The translations under genes and the position numbers were made by a program. The notes beneath the pieces were generated by a model that saw nothing but the letters and a program-made list of their open reading frames with translations, was not told the DNA's origin and did no database searches. Positions 1-14,704 of a stretch of DNA of 64,000 bases are shown here, piece after piece. Position 1 is the stretch's first letter. Every line of letters begins with the position of its first letter. This DNA is from Dimorphilus gyrociliatus (taxonomy: Eukaryota > Annelida > Polychaeta > Dinophilidae), in contig CAJFCJ010000007.1 in the NCBI GenBank assembly GCA_904063045.1, positions 740,819-804,818 of the forward strand. Reading direction: 5' to 3'.

Positions 1-35
1 AATAAAAGTTACCAGTTTTTTTATAAACAGTATAC

Positions 36-752
36 CTAAACCCTTTTGTCCTTCGTTTTTAGCGTAATTAAAAGTGAAGTGGTAAAAATCTCTAAAATTG
101 TTCGGATCCTTTATGTCGTTTTCTAACGTAGAGCATCTGTTGCGTAACTTCTCTAGGGAATCACATCTGAAAATCCAGGAAATTCCGTGAAAACTTTCTC
201 AGAGAATAGCAGCAAATAAAATAAATACTGTAAGTGGTATAAGCCATCAACGAATTCCTCCCTTGTGAATTCGCACTGTTTACTGGCTTTTAATTTCCAT
301 GCTAGTATTAAAACAGTACGGGACTCAGGATTTAACTGTAAATCCCCCAGCAACCGAAGCATGCCTTCTGCGGTAATTTTTTGAGGATTATCCTCCCGAG
401 GATCTGCAAAAAATGTTCATAAACGTCGATCTAAATTCATGTCAAGAATCTCTTACCTTTGTATTTGCTAAATATACTTTCTATCTTTTTTTTATCTGAT
501 GTATTTTTATAATTCGTTTCTGCCTTATTATAACGCTCGGGAAACTGGAAAAAATTGTCCACAGCTAAATCCAATTTCCAATCATGAGCACTTAAGCAAG
601 TGATTGCGCTTTTTTCGTTAGACTGAGTGAAAGAGCAGAATTGCTTCACTTTTTCTTTTTGTGAGTTTCTTAATTTATGCTGAAAGTCATCGAAATAGAT
701 CAAATTTTCCAAACCCTTTGGAATCGTTATTTAGATGGAAAAATCTTACCAT
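36..752 (-). CDS. DCUN1D1: DCN1-like protein (DCUN1D1/2 type), 5' part
   Basis: Scaffold-type E3 that promotes NEDD8 transfer to cullins. Four coding exons read on the minus strand: 752-750, 679-457, 403-229 and 166-36; the rest lies beyond the left edge. The first coding exon contributes only the ATG; the donor GTAAGA follows at once, and the next exon starts HKLRNSQKEKV, matching the N-terminus of animal DCUN1D1. The 679-457 exon holds the UBA-like domain (KQFCSFTQSNEKSAI, then DWKLDLAVDNFF). The next two enter the potentiating-neddylation (PONY) domain (LILAWKLKASKQCEF, FRDFYHFTFNYAKNEGQKG). The cullin-binding C-terminus is missing because the window ends. It is transcribed head-to-head with MCM7, 271 bases away. 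Assignment to DCUN1D1/2 rather than DCUN1D3-5 rests on the UBA domain. Confidence 0.93.
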
Positions 753-1023
753 GTTCAGGAAGGTTCAGAAAGTAGAAAATCTCCTACGTCACATCCGGTA
801 TTAGGAAATCCTCGCTAATTCGTATAAAAATGTACAATTCTAAGGATTATTTATCTTTTATTTTGGCAAGTTATCTGTAAAAAGATTTTTTTTTTACTAA
901 AACAAGTTTCCGGTCACGTGACCACATAGCGTCAATAAGTATTTTGGCGCCAAAGTACGGCAGCGAGTGAATATTCATTTTACCACCTAAAATCTAACGT
1001 TTAACGATTTGATTTTACAAGCA
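753..1023. promoter_or_regulatory. Shared DCUN1D/MCM7 bidirectional promoter
   Basis: The 271 bases between the two start codons contain a perfect 12-base palindrome with a CACGTG E-box core at 912-923 (GGTCACGTGACC). A perfect palindromic E2F site lies at 943-954 (TTTGGCGCCAAA), 70 bases upstream of the MCM7 ATG. E2F control of MCM genes at G1/S is established in animals. Use of these sites here is inferred from position and sequence. Confidence 0.75.
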
Positions 1024-3864
<2,841 letters not shown>

Positions 3865-4317
3865 TCTTTTATTATTAGTACAAAGCATCTTTTAACTTGT
3901 GTTGAATAAAATTTTATTATGACCATCGAATGAAAATCGTTCTAAAAACCGATACACAAGCACACATTCTGCAGTTCTGCCATCTCCTGGTGGCGAGATT
4001 CATGAACAGACATATTCACTCGTCCGTTCTATTCTATCCAAACTGAGATCGACAATTTTTTCGGCTGCTTGGATTAAAACGGAACGAATGACTAGACGTC
4101 GAATAGCACAGTTTACGAATGTCTAGTCTATTAATATTCATATCTTCCTGTTAAACTATCACACATTTATATATACATTATAACATCGAATTTTGGAAAA
4201 TAACAAAAAAAAAGAAAACTTTTAATTATACCACTCGATAGGCCAGTGCCTATTTAATGAGGCAAAGGCAAATCGAGTTCAGTCTTTAACAGAGAAGTGT
4301 AGTGATGATTAATGACG
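3865..4317. other. Convergent 3' spacer between MCM7 and the MXD-like gene
   Basis: This is the tail-to-tail spacer for MCM7 (plus) and the MXD-like gene (minus). A polyadenylation hexamer AATAAA for MCM7 is at 3905-3910. Nothing coding was recognised in the remainder, which becomes A/T-rich from about 4130. Confidence 0.6.
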
Positions 4318-6767
4318 CTAGATGGAACATTCGGACATTGGCAAACTGTCGGCAGAAACATTGCAACCACTGTCACTTCCGCTCTGCACACTGGAGTGGT
4401 CGTCACTGTCGTCACTTTGCCCAGAACTTCCGTAACCAATTACATCTACTTCGTCTATTTAATAGTTGATGACGTGTCGAATAGTAGTGAGAAGGGCAGA
4501 TTGAGTGAAAGGTTTAGATAAAAAAAGAAAAATATTAATACATATAACAACAATTATTAAAAAATACACAACAATGTTACTTTTCTGTCGAGCGCAACCG
4601 GCCGTGGAAATAATTTATTCATCTCGGGTCTAGGACAATATATTGAATTTTTTAAATTACCTGATTCGGATGAGGCAATGTATGACGAAGCCGACGAATT
4701 ATTCGAGCACTCTGAATAAGATCGAGACGGTCGAACGCGGTAAGAATAAGGATTCAAGCATTCCAAGCGCCGCCTGAGGTGGCGTTGTTCTCGATGCAGA
4801 CTTTGGAGCGTCTGCTGACGCTTTCGATCTACATCTTCCAATTGCTAAAAAGAAAGGGAAATTTGAAATATGCTATGCAATATTAATCTGATGTAAGCCT
4901 AAGCAATTACTGGGTTCGTCAAAGCGAAAAATCGTATAACTATTTGATTTCAAAAAACCCCACAATAACTTGGCAATGATCCAACGTTCATAAATTCCTC
5001 CACCAATCGGCGCACTCCTGCTGCCAGAGCCGCCCGCGGCCGTCGCAGCGGACAACCGATCTCTCACGGGTTGATTAGGTTAAAAATTTACAATAAATTG
5101 TACAAACCTTAATGTAATTCCGAGCCCTGGTTAATAATCCAAGGGTCGTATGGCGAGTAGCGTCTGGTCCAAGTGGAACCGCCGATTTCAAGTGTTCGAG
5201 GCAGTGACGCAGATGCGCGCGCCTATTCGTTTGGAAAGAACCAAATTGACAATTGTTATTCGTGGATATGAAAATAACTTTAAAAATGAACCGAATTCGG
5301 GAAAACACAGATGCCGCGTGTAAGCCTCACAATATTTATCAGAAATCAATAAATTTCGTAAGCTGTGACATCATAGGTCAAAAAAAAAGGATTGTAAAAA
5401 ACATGGTTATAACATATTAATGTATAATCTTATCACTTGGCCAATGCCATAAGTGCTTAATTGTTTACTTAAAAAATCGAATAAGCAGGTGAAATTCTAA
5501 ATCTCAACATCACGTATACTATGTGGACCAGGTGTCTGTGTTCCGTAAAGCGCAAACAAAGAAACATGGGTACTTCTTTGTTATATTTGATTCTACACGA
5601 CACTTACCGATTCTTCTCTAGCTCGTTGTGAGTCGATCTGTATTGGCAAAAAAATAGAAAACGAAATAATAACACTATATGAGAAAAATCAATAAAGCAC
5701 CATCTTTATAAAACGTTCTAGATAGGCATCAGCTGATTGCTACTACGTTTGTGCGCGCCCCCTTTGTAGAACGGCCTCTTGGCGAGGCGTTAACGAGCTC
5801 TAATTTAATTGCCGAATAGCAAGTTTGAACGGTTGTTACGTATTAATCATTCTGGGTCGTAAAGAAAAAAGATAGAGGAATGAAAAATAGGCGATTCATT
5901 TACGAACACGTACACACAGTTTTTTCAAGCGGCCATATTGAATAACTTATAGAAGCAGCAAACATTCTAATCCTAATATAAGATCATTTCGATTTATACG
6001 ACCATGATTCGTCTAAAAAATGATTTAATCAATTAAATAATACAATAGAGATTTGGGACGAGGTGGAATTTTTACGTTAGTAGTCCCGATCATGGCCTAA
6101 TCGATAAAATTTCTAATGACCGAGAGTCGATCGGTTGTTTACTGTGCCAGCGGTCGGTCGCCCTCTTGAATCTGGCCTACTGCAATACGAAAACACCACC
6201 GATCGAAGACTTGTTTACATTGCTAACGAGTTTGCCCGCGCGCAGGTAATCACATGATTCAAAATGGCCGCCTTCTTAATTTTTTGTGAAATTCTATCAT
6301 CGAAGCAATGTATTTCTGGAAGAGAATCGGATCGTTTGCGAGATCCATTTTATTTCTACTTCGAGAGCATACAAATAATGATTTATCTCGTCCTGACAAC
6401 GAGGCGAAACAGCAAACAATATCAGCTGATTAGAATATTTGGCTAGTTGCCAGTTCGTATCACACGTGAGTCCCAAGGATGCTTTTTGGGGATTCCGTTA
6501 GTGATAGAAAAATCAAAACAAACCTATTTCCCTGAAGTTTGCTCTTCGTCTTGCCACCCGGGTAACTATTCGTTCGGCGTCTATTCGTGTCGGGCGGTGC
6601 AGGCAATGAGCAAGCATAACCGTGTTCGGCTTCTATACGATCGAAAGCCACGTGTAAACCAGAAAGAAATATAGAAAAACAAAAACAAATCACGTACCAC
6701 GTTCTCTTCTGTCTAGATATTCAGCAGCTTGAAGGATCAGGGAGATGCTCATTGTTTTCGTAGACAT
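4318..6767 (-). CDS. MXD: MAX dimerisation protein, MXD/MAD family bHLH-zipper repressor
   Basis: MXD proteins pair with MAX on CACGTG E-boxes and recruit SIN3/HDAC, opposing MYC. Six exons on the minus strand: 6767-6698, 6632-6524, 5637-5608 (30 bases), 5222-5108, 4844-4661 and 4454-4318. They total 645 bases, 214 residues, with all phases agreeing. Seen: an N-terminal SIN3-interaction helix ([21 protein letters not shown]); a basic region split over the 30-base exon ([15 protein letters not shown]); the helix-loop-helix with [20 protein letters not shown]; a leucine zipper starting [11 protein letters not shown]; and a Ser/Asp-rich tail ([20 protein letters not shown]) as in MXD1. The ATG chosen is the most upstream in frame; a second in-frame ATG is at 6752. 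Which vertebrate paralogue (MXD1, MXI1, MXD3, MXD4) it corresponds to cannot be settled by eye. Confidence 0.94.
5638..6523 (-). other. Long intron 2 of the MXD-like gene
   Basis: At 886 bases this is more than ten times the usual intron size here, and it is more GC-rich than the surroundings. It contains CACGTG at 6463-6468, the segment AAAATGGCCGCC at 6261-6272 and GCGGCCATATTG near 5929. No reading frame in it matches a recognised domain. An intronic regulatory element or alternative promoter is an inference only. Confidence 0.4.
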
Positions 6768-7509
6768 CGGTGTTTGCGATTCGACTCTCAGGCGAGAACT
6801 GCGCTCCGTATGATAGAGAATCTGTATGCGCGACGCCAACGGCCCCTAACGTTTGTTTACAATTCAAGAATAACGTTGCGCATGCGCTTCATTAATATTA
6901 ATTTAAGTGATACGCCCTGCTGAAAAGCTTGTTTATTTGCAAGTCTTTCATATAATAAAATAACGAAAACAAACTGAGGATCAAATTTATTCATTTTATG
7001 CTTCTATTCTAATATTTAAAATCTTACACGTGTTTTTTAACGCAGTATATTCTACATGCAAACCCAATGGCAGTAGGTTAGTAGGCAAATGTCCGGTAGG
7101 CCTACTGAATTCTCGAGAATTCTATCTAGCAATACTTACTGGCGTAATCGTTGTGTTTCGATGAATCAATAGCAAAGACACCAAGAAAAAAACACTAACT
7201 ATATAGACATGTCGGGGCTTGAATTCAAGGATTCTAATTAACATATTCAATCCTGATTGACCGGAAATTTTAATAAGTTGTGTAGACCTATTAATGAAAC
7301 TCCCGCATGTATAGGATTATTAACTAGAGCATATTTTCGCAAAAAAACTCTAAACATCTGTGAAAAAGTCTCAATTTCCCTATACTTAAACGTCAGCTAT
7401 AATTAAAAAAAATCAACGAATTGCTATAAGCTTGAAAAGGTGTTTTTATTTTTTACTATTATTCTTTTTGTTAAATACAACAACAAAAAAAGACTACGTT
7501 CCTTTTATA
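6768..7509. promoter_or_regulatory. MXD upstream region and 3' flank of the phosphoesterase
   Basis: 742 bases with no supported gene. About 110 bases before the MXD start codon is a 10-base palindrome GCGCATGCGC (6878-6887), close to the NRF1 consensus. A further CACGTG lies at 7027-7032. The right half is the expected 3' region of the minus-strand phosphoesterase. Confidence 0.4.
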
Positions 7510-8460
7510 TTAGAAAGGCCAAACGCATTTTGCATTATTATCTACTCCCCAAACAAGTCCGTTTTCTCTTTCTTTGGGATTTCCCAAGCAGTGCGAAACG
7601 TACCGAATTCCATTGATTACACGATCCCGGTTCCTATGTTGATGTCCGTAAATGTGGACAACACTTTTTAATTTCCTAATTGCATCTTCTATCCTCCTAC
7701 AACCGGCGTATCGGGTAAAATTAAACGGAGTGGGTTTATAATCTGTATTCGGTTGTCTACCGTGCATTCTCCACAAATCTTCTTCGTTGGTTGTCATTCG
7801 TATTAGATCTCGTCGGGGTAAAAAGTGAGAAAACGAAATTACTGGCGCGTCGTCGTATGCCGCTTTCAAAGTTTTGTCATTCATCTTGTAAAAGAATTCT
7901 GACACGCTCCGGGCGTCCTTAAAATCCGGCCACTTTGTTAGGTGATTGTCCATCCACAGATGCTTATCATCGTCATCCCTTCTAGTCTTTGCACGAACGT
8001 AAAGACTATTTCTATTATCGTCTTCCGGTGTTGAATACCAAGAGTAAATTGGAACTATATTAACGTATTCATTTTCTGATAATTTTACTTTCTCCGGTTC
8101 AGTGGACACGTTACACATCTTACATATTTTCAAAACTCGTTCAAGTTTTTCTACTGAATTATTATAAGCACATTCCGACGATCTAATCCAAACATCGTGA
8201 TTTCCTGGAACGAAAAATACTTTCAAATACTTGTTAGCCAATATTTGGAGAACTTCTGTGAATATTTTTTGATTGTCAGTTACGTCGCCTGCTAAAATGA
8301 GATAGTCGTCTTTTTGTTCCGGCATATCTCTAACGAACTAAAACAAAAACAGTGTTTTTTTTAAGGATATATATTACGCATTTTACGATTGAATGCACCA
8401 AACCTGCAAATTTTCCGCATAGTCAACGTGGAGATCGGATATAGCATATATCTGTGCCAT
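7510..8460 (-). CDS. Calcineurin-like metallophosphoesterase, specificity unknown
   Basis: Two exons, 8460-8404 and 8337-7510, give 294 residues. The first exon carries the first metal-binding motif (MAQIYAISDLHVDYAENLQ); the second begins FVRDMPEQ and carries the rest. Visible metallophosphoesterase motifs are DLHVD, then LAGDVTDN, VPGNHDVW, SFSHFLPR and IYGHQHRNRD, which together supply the Asp/His/Asn ligands of a two-metal site. No signal peptide or transmembrane segment is seen, so it is probably cytosolic. The family includes phosphomonoesterases, phosphodiesterases and nucleotidases; the substrate cannot be read from sequence. It is head-to-head with the ATP11-type gene, with 352 bases between start codons. 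Confidence 0.88.
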
Positions 8461-8812
8461 ATTGCGTCTGTTATTCAAAATTAAACCCCTCAACATGTGT
8501 TCTTTCCATATATATATTCACCATGTTGTTGTGCAATTCTAACAAGCAGATGGCAACCTTGCTGAAGTGATAACAAATGAACAAAACATTCTGCTAGTGC
8601 CATCTGTATTTTATTCGATATTACACCTTTATATTTTTTTACACAGTTAGCTGCGTCGCAGAAAACAGGGAGGAAAATTTCTTTGATGTAATTAAATCGA
8701 CTCAAGAGTGAGGCCGTTTGCCGTGACAACGTACCTGTGATAGGAACTTAGGAGATTGATAAGGGACAATGACCCAGTCTCATTTGTAATATGATTGCGA
8801 AGATAAAAAATT
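8461..8812. promoter_or_regulatory. Divergent spacer between phosphoesterase and ATP11-type gene
   Basis: 352 bases between two divergent start codons. A minus-strand open frame at 8490-8729 has no recognisable domain and fills the expected promoter, so it is not annotated as a gene. No clear shared motif was found. Confidence 0.4.
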
Positions 8813-11800
8813 ATGTCATTAGTTGATCGAATACTTAAGGCTTTGGTGAGTGTATTTTCATTTTAAACGCCTATTCTTAAATTCGTAGTTACTCATTGAA
8901 GCCGATCAAACGGAAAGAGCGTCCAGAGACAAGAAATGTTTTTGTTGGAATAAAACCTGATGATGGGGCTGAAGAACAGCGTTTCCCATCCAACAGAATA
9001 GTATCCTCAAAAGTAAGTTTTTTTTTACAGTGTCTCACTTGTTCCACTTTCAAAGGTAAGAAGTGAGTCATTGCTTCTTTCTGCTTCGAAAGCAAATCAA
9101 TTACATAAAGAACTAAAGGATTATTTTTATTTTACTACTCAATTCTTTGTCTCTACAGTACACTATAATCAACTTCCTCCCAAAGAATCTCTTCGAGCAG
9201 TTTCAGAGAATCGCCAATATATATTTTTTGTGCGTATTGTTAGTGGAAGTAGGTGTCAGATATAAATTTAACAAAAAACAAAATTTACTGATATTTTTTT
9301 TTTATTTTCAGCTCATTATCGATTCTCCAGTTTCACCCATAACTAGTGGCTTACCTTTAGCATTTGTTGTCATTCTTACTGCTTTAAAGCAGGGCTATGA
9401 AGACTTTCTTCGGCACAAGGCGGATCGGGAAGTTAATAGAAGTCCTGCCTATGTTTTCAGGGATGGAAATTTCGTTAGAGTCGAATCTCATGAAATTGTG
9501 GTAAGATTTTATGAAATTTTCACTCATTTTGCTTTAGTATTAATTAATTTTTGATTAATTTAATTTTAGGTCGGAGATGTAGTAAAAGTACTCTCCAACG
9601 AAGGAATACCTTGTGATATGGTTATGATATCTTCTTCAAGCAACGATGGAGAATGTTTTATCACTACTGCAAATTTAGACGGCGAAACGAATTTAAAGGT
9701 ATAAAAATAAACATATTATCTTTTTTCATATAAACAGTATCAATTGCACATCATATTTATAGCATATAGATGTATATTTTTATTCAAGTATTCATTACAC
9801 TCATTAATGTGTTTTTTTTTAAAGATAAATATAAATATTACATTAACAGAAATTTAGAGCTCTACTTGAAACCAAGTCTTTTACAAATGACGAAACTTTG
9901 ACAAACTTAAAGATGAAAATTGAATGCGAACAACCAACTACAAATTTATATAAATTTATTGGCACTTTAAATATTTTCGATGGCGAAAGGAAAAAAGTAT
10001 CGTTATCATCTGAGAATGTCCTATTACGTGGATGTTGTTTAAAGAATACCGATTTTGTGATGGGTCAGTATACTATTAATGTTATTTGAATAACCTCACA
10101 AAATAAATATATGATAAAACAGGTTGCGCTATTTACACTGGACAGGAAACGAAAATGGGATTAAACTCTAGGAAATCAACAATAAAATTTTCGAGGATAG
10201 AAAAGACTATGAATCGTTTTTTAATTTTTTACCTTTGTCTTCTACTCTTTGAATCTGCTCTTTTGGTTGGTTTGAAACATAACTTTTTTTCCAACGACGA
10301 GAACAAAAATTTATGGTATATTGATAATGAAGACAGCCCGTCCGTTAGTATTTATTTAACTCGCAATAAGAATATCTAAATATAGATTTCTCTTTTATAT
10401 ATAGTTTAAAGTAATTGTGGAAGAACTTCTCGCCTTTATGATTTTATTAAATTATACCATACCGATTTCGATGTATGTTACAGTAGGTTAGTGGAAAATA
10501 TTGATTTTCTTAATGGGATCTATTATTATTACTCCTTAAATTATTTATATAATATAGAACTGCAAAAATTCTTTGGCTCTATGTTTTTCGAATGGGATCG
10601 CGAAATATACGATCCGAAGACAAACGAAGCCGCCAGAGCTATCACATCGGATTTAAATGAAGAATTAGGACAAGTGTGTCATCATTTCTTTATACCTCTT
10701 CATAGCGTTTTGTCGTAAATGTTTTTTATATTTTATAGATAGAATACTTGTTTACTGATAAGACGGGAACTCTAACTGAAAATAATATGAAATTTCGGCA
10801 ATGTTCAGTTAATGGCATTAAATTTGTGGATGTTTATGGCAAATTATGCAAAAAGGAAAAAAACATTCAACCCGATCCATTGAGATCATACGATGAAGTC
10901 ATTGATCTCTTGAAAGCCGTTGCCTTATGTCATACAGTTCGCGTGGAAAAAGTTGATAAACCCAATGGTGTTGTAAATAAAGGCTTTAGCCACGAAGAAG
11001 AGTGTATACCTATGTCAGTTTTGAATGATAGCGCTGATGAAGCGGATCATAATCATAATTTTCAAGCCAGTTCGCCTGATGAGAAGGCATTAGTGGAAGC
11101 TTGTAGGGACTATGGTGTTATTTTTCAAGGTACCGTTGACAATGTTATGAAATTAAAAATAGGAAAGACAGTGAAATTATATAAATTGATTCATACACTT
11201 GAGTTTGACCCCGTTCGCAAGCGTATGAGCGTAATGATACAGGACGAAAGAGGTGTGTAAACGAGATAAAATAATCTGATAAATTGTAATATATGCGTAT
11301 CTTGATTGTGTTTGTTCAGGCGATGCTACACTATATGTGAAAGGTGCAGACTCTCATATTGTTCCAAGATTAACAGGTGAAAAAGAAACAGTTTTTAGTT
11401 CTTGTTCAGATTATGCTAAGGTAATAATTAATTTACACCTAATGTATTTTAACTAGATTATTTCTAAATATTTGAAAATGTTTTGCTTTTCAGGACGGAC
11501 TAAGAACTTTAGTCATTGCCAAAAAAGAATTATCAAAAAGTGAATTTGAAAGAGATCATGAAATTTTAACAACGGCTCACAATTCAGTTGCAAATAGAGA
11601 TGAAAATGTTGCATTAGCTTATGATCAGGTAGAAAGAGATTTAACTCTTGTTGGAGTTACTGCGGTTGAAGATGAGCTACAAGAAGGGGTTCCAGAGACT
11701 CTTACCTCTTTAAGAACTGCGGGTATAAAAGTATGGGTATTAACAGGAGATAAAGAAGAAACAGCTGTAAATATTAGCTATTTTGCCGGCCATTTCGATA

Positions 11801-14656
11801 AGAATATGCAAGAAATGCGTTTAACAAATCGAATTTCCGAGGAGGATTGCGTAGAGTTTCTAAAACAAAATAAGAAAATGTAAGCATATTTTAAGTATAT
11901 TATTCTTTAATTTATCCAACATTTTCCTACAAGATTAACCGACAATGTACATGGTCAGTACGCCTTAATAATTGATGGCCACAGTTTGGCTATTGCTCAA
12001 AAATGCTGCAGAGAATTATTACAAGAAGTTTGTTTATTGGCTTCAACCGTACTCTGTTGTAGAATGTCTCCAATTCAAAAAGCTGACGTAAGTATTAGCT
12101 TTGTTTATAAAAATATCGTATACCCCTTTAGTAAGTATTGATAAGTGTATATAAATCTATATATAAAGGTTTTTATATACAATTTTTGTGTATACGTTGT
12201 ATAATCCTTTCTATTCTATATAAAAAAATTCAATATAAGAGGAAATATCGTTGCAAGAGGGGGAAAAACATAATATTAGTTAATTTATTATAAAATTTTC
12301 AGTTCATTTCTGTTTGTTAAGTACATAATCACTCAAGTAGGTATGGGCACAAACCACTGATTAATTTTATTATTTTTTAAATATAGAATTTATAATAATA
12401 ATAACAATAAATAATAATAAAATAGATAGCAATTAAAAATAATTACAAGTTTATGTTGTTGATCTTGGTAATGTTTTTTTTGTTTTACATCTATACTTAT
12501 AATTTATACTAGTTTGCATAAGTTATGTTATTTATTTGTTTTGTTTGTTCTTTTTTTTTAGATAATACTAATTAATACTTTGTTTTTTTTTATTTTAAAT
12601 AGTTTTAAGAATATAGCTTTTGAATGCTAGAATATAAAATATGAAGAACTGCACGTCTTCTTTTTTTTTGAGGCTGCTCTATTTTTAATTTACTCGTTAA
12701 TTTTTGTTTGTTCGATTTTTTTTTTGCATGTAGGCTGGAAAATATTACTTTTTTATTATTATTATTTATATTGGGAATTTATCATTTCTTTCCTCTTTAA
12801 TTTTATAGGTTGTAAAATTGATTAAAGAATCGAAGAGACATCCAACAACTGCTGCTATTGGAGATGGAGCTAATGATGTTTCTATGATTCAAGAAGCTCA
12901 CGTTGGAATTGGTAAGCTAGCTATAGTAGAAAATAAAAGAGATAATTAAATAAACAATATTATTTATTAGGTTTAATGGGAAAAGAAGGTAGGCAGGCTG
13001 TTAGGGCCAGTGACTACGCTTTTGGGAGATTTAAATTTCTTCGTAAGGCAATATTAGTTCATGGACATTACTTTTATGTTCGTTTGGCTATACTTGTTCA
13101 ATATTTCTTTTATAAAGTAAGATCATATGTTCTTATATATGAACTATTCATTGAACAGTTGTCTTATTTGAATTAGAATTTAGCATTTATCACTGCGAAT
13201 GTTTATTTCGCATTCTTCTCCGCCTATTCAGCTCAGTCCATTTACGACAGCTACTGTTTGATGTTATATAACATTACTTTTACATCGCTTCCAATTCTTT
13301 TGTATGGACTTTTCGAACAACACATTCCCCAAACAGTCCTAATGGATAAACCGCAATTATTCAAGTTAGTATCTCTCTAAGGAAAACGTGAAAAAGTCAA
13401 CTATAATCATTCTATCGTTTTTCATAAAACCATAGAGATATCCGGAAAAATGCGAGGCTTTCGTGGTTTGAGTTTGCCAAGTGGAATATATTAGGTTTAT
13501 GGCATTCAGTCGTTTCATATTTTGGCGTATATATACTAATGGTCTCTGGTAATTCTATAGAAACAGGCGGAAAGGTAATTATGCATAATTGTATAGGCGT
13601 TCATAAAATAAACGTGCAACTTTTTCTTTATTTAGCAATATGGCGTATTCGAGATGGGATCATTTATATATACAATATGTGTTATTACTGTTAATATAAA
13701 AGTAAGGACTTATTTTTATGCTAATGATTAGGCTAATGAGTATTATATTTAATATATTTTCCTTTTTATAGCTGATGCTTGAAACTTACTACTGGTGTAT
13801 ACCTACATGCATTGGATTCCTAGTCACGTTTATTGGTTACTTCGTTCTGACTACAATATATAGTGTGGCAAATTGGTAAGCTATTCTATCTATTAGTTTA
13901 TTACCTACTGTTTTAATCTAATGTTTTAATTTCCATCTTATCAGGCCAGCTCTGTTCACTCCAATATTTTATAGAAGTTTTACCAGAATGTGTGAAAATC
14001 ATATGTGGTGGCTTTCAATTTTAGGTTTGATTGTTACTTGCATAGTCCCAGATATTGTTCTGAGAGCAATTCAGGATGCAAAATTAGGATTTAAAAAGTC
14101 AATTTACAGAAGAACTTCCGGAAGGGTCAGTTAATTCTTTTAATTTATTTAAATTAAATGTTCTCATTAGAAGGCTCCGTTGCTTAGGTTTCATAATCAT
14201 ATTAGTATTAATATAACGTACATCGGCTAAAGAGATTTAACAATTGCTTATTAGCTAAATGCATACTAACGAGCATCGTTCGAATTTCAGGTATCCCAAT
14301 CATGCGATCGTAGGAATAATTTGAATGATAGAGACAACCTTGAAACAGTCTCTAAATCCGTTAACTATAATTCTCCTCTCGTTTAAAATAACTCTAGTGT
14401 GTATATTTGTTATTATTGCACAACTATTGTTTCCTAGTTTCATGTATAAAATGACATTTTTCCGAATTTTAAAGTAACAAAAATTTTGAAAATTCTTTAA
14501 CAAAATAGCTTTAAAAAATATTAAACAATCAATAAGAGCATTTAGATTAAGTAATTTACACTCTTCGACCAGTTTTTTTTTATTTCCAAACCTATGTATT
14601 AAGATTTATCAAAACAAAATTAACTTTTCGGGATTTAAAGGAATGTTTCTTTTATG

Positions 14657-14704
<48 letters not shown>

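Noticed and set aside
6261-6272. AAAATGGCCGCC in the MXD intron as a YY1 site
   Set aside because: The core is ATGGCCGCC rather than the YY1 ATGGCGGC, so the match is not good enough to call.
7432-7671. Plus-strand open frame opposite the end of the phosphoesterase
   Set aside because: Overlaps the conserved C-terminal exon of the phosphoesterase on the other strand, with no motif of its own.
8490-8729. Minus-strand open frame of 79 residues between the phosphoesterase and ATP11-type gene
   Set aside because: No recognisable domain, and it fills the short divergent promoter. Better explained as chance.
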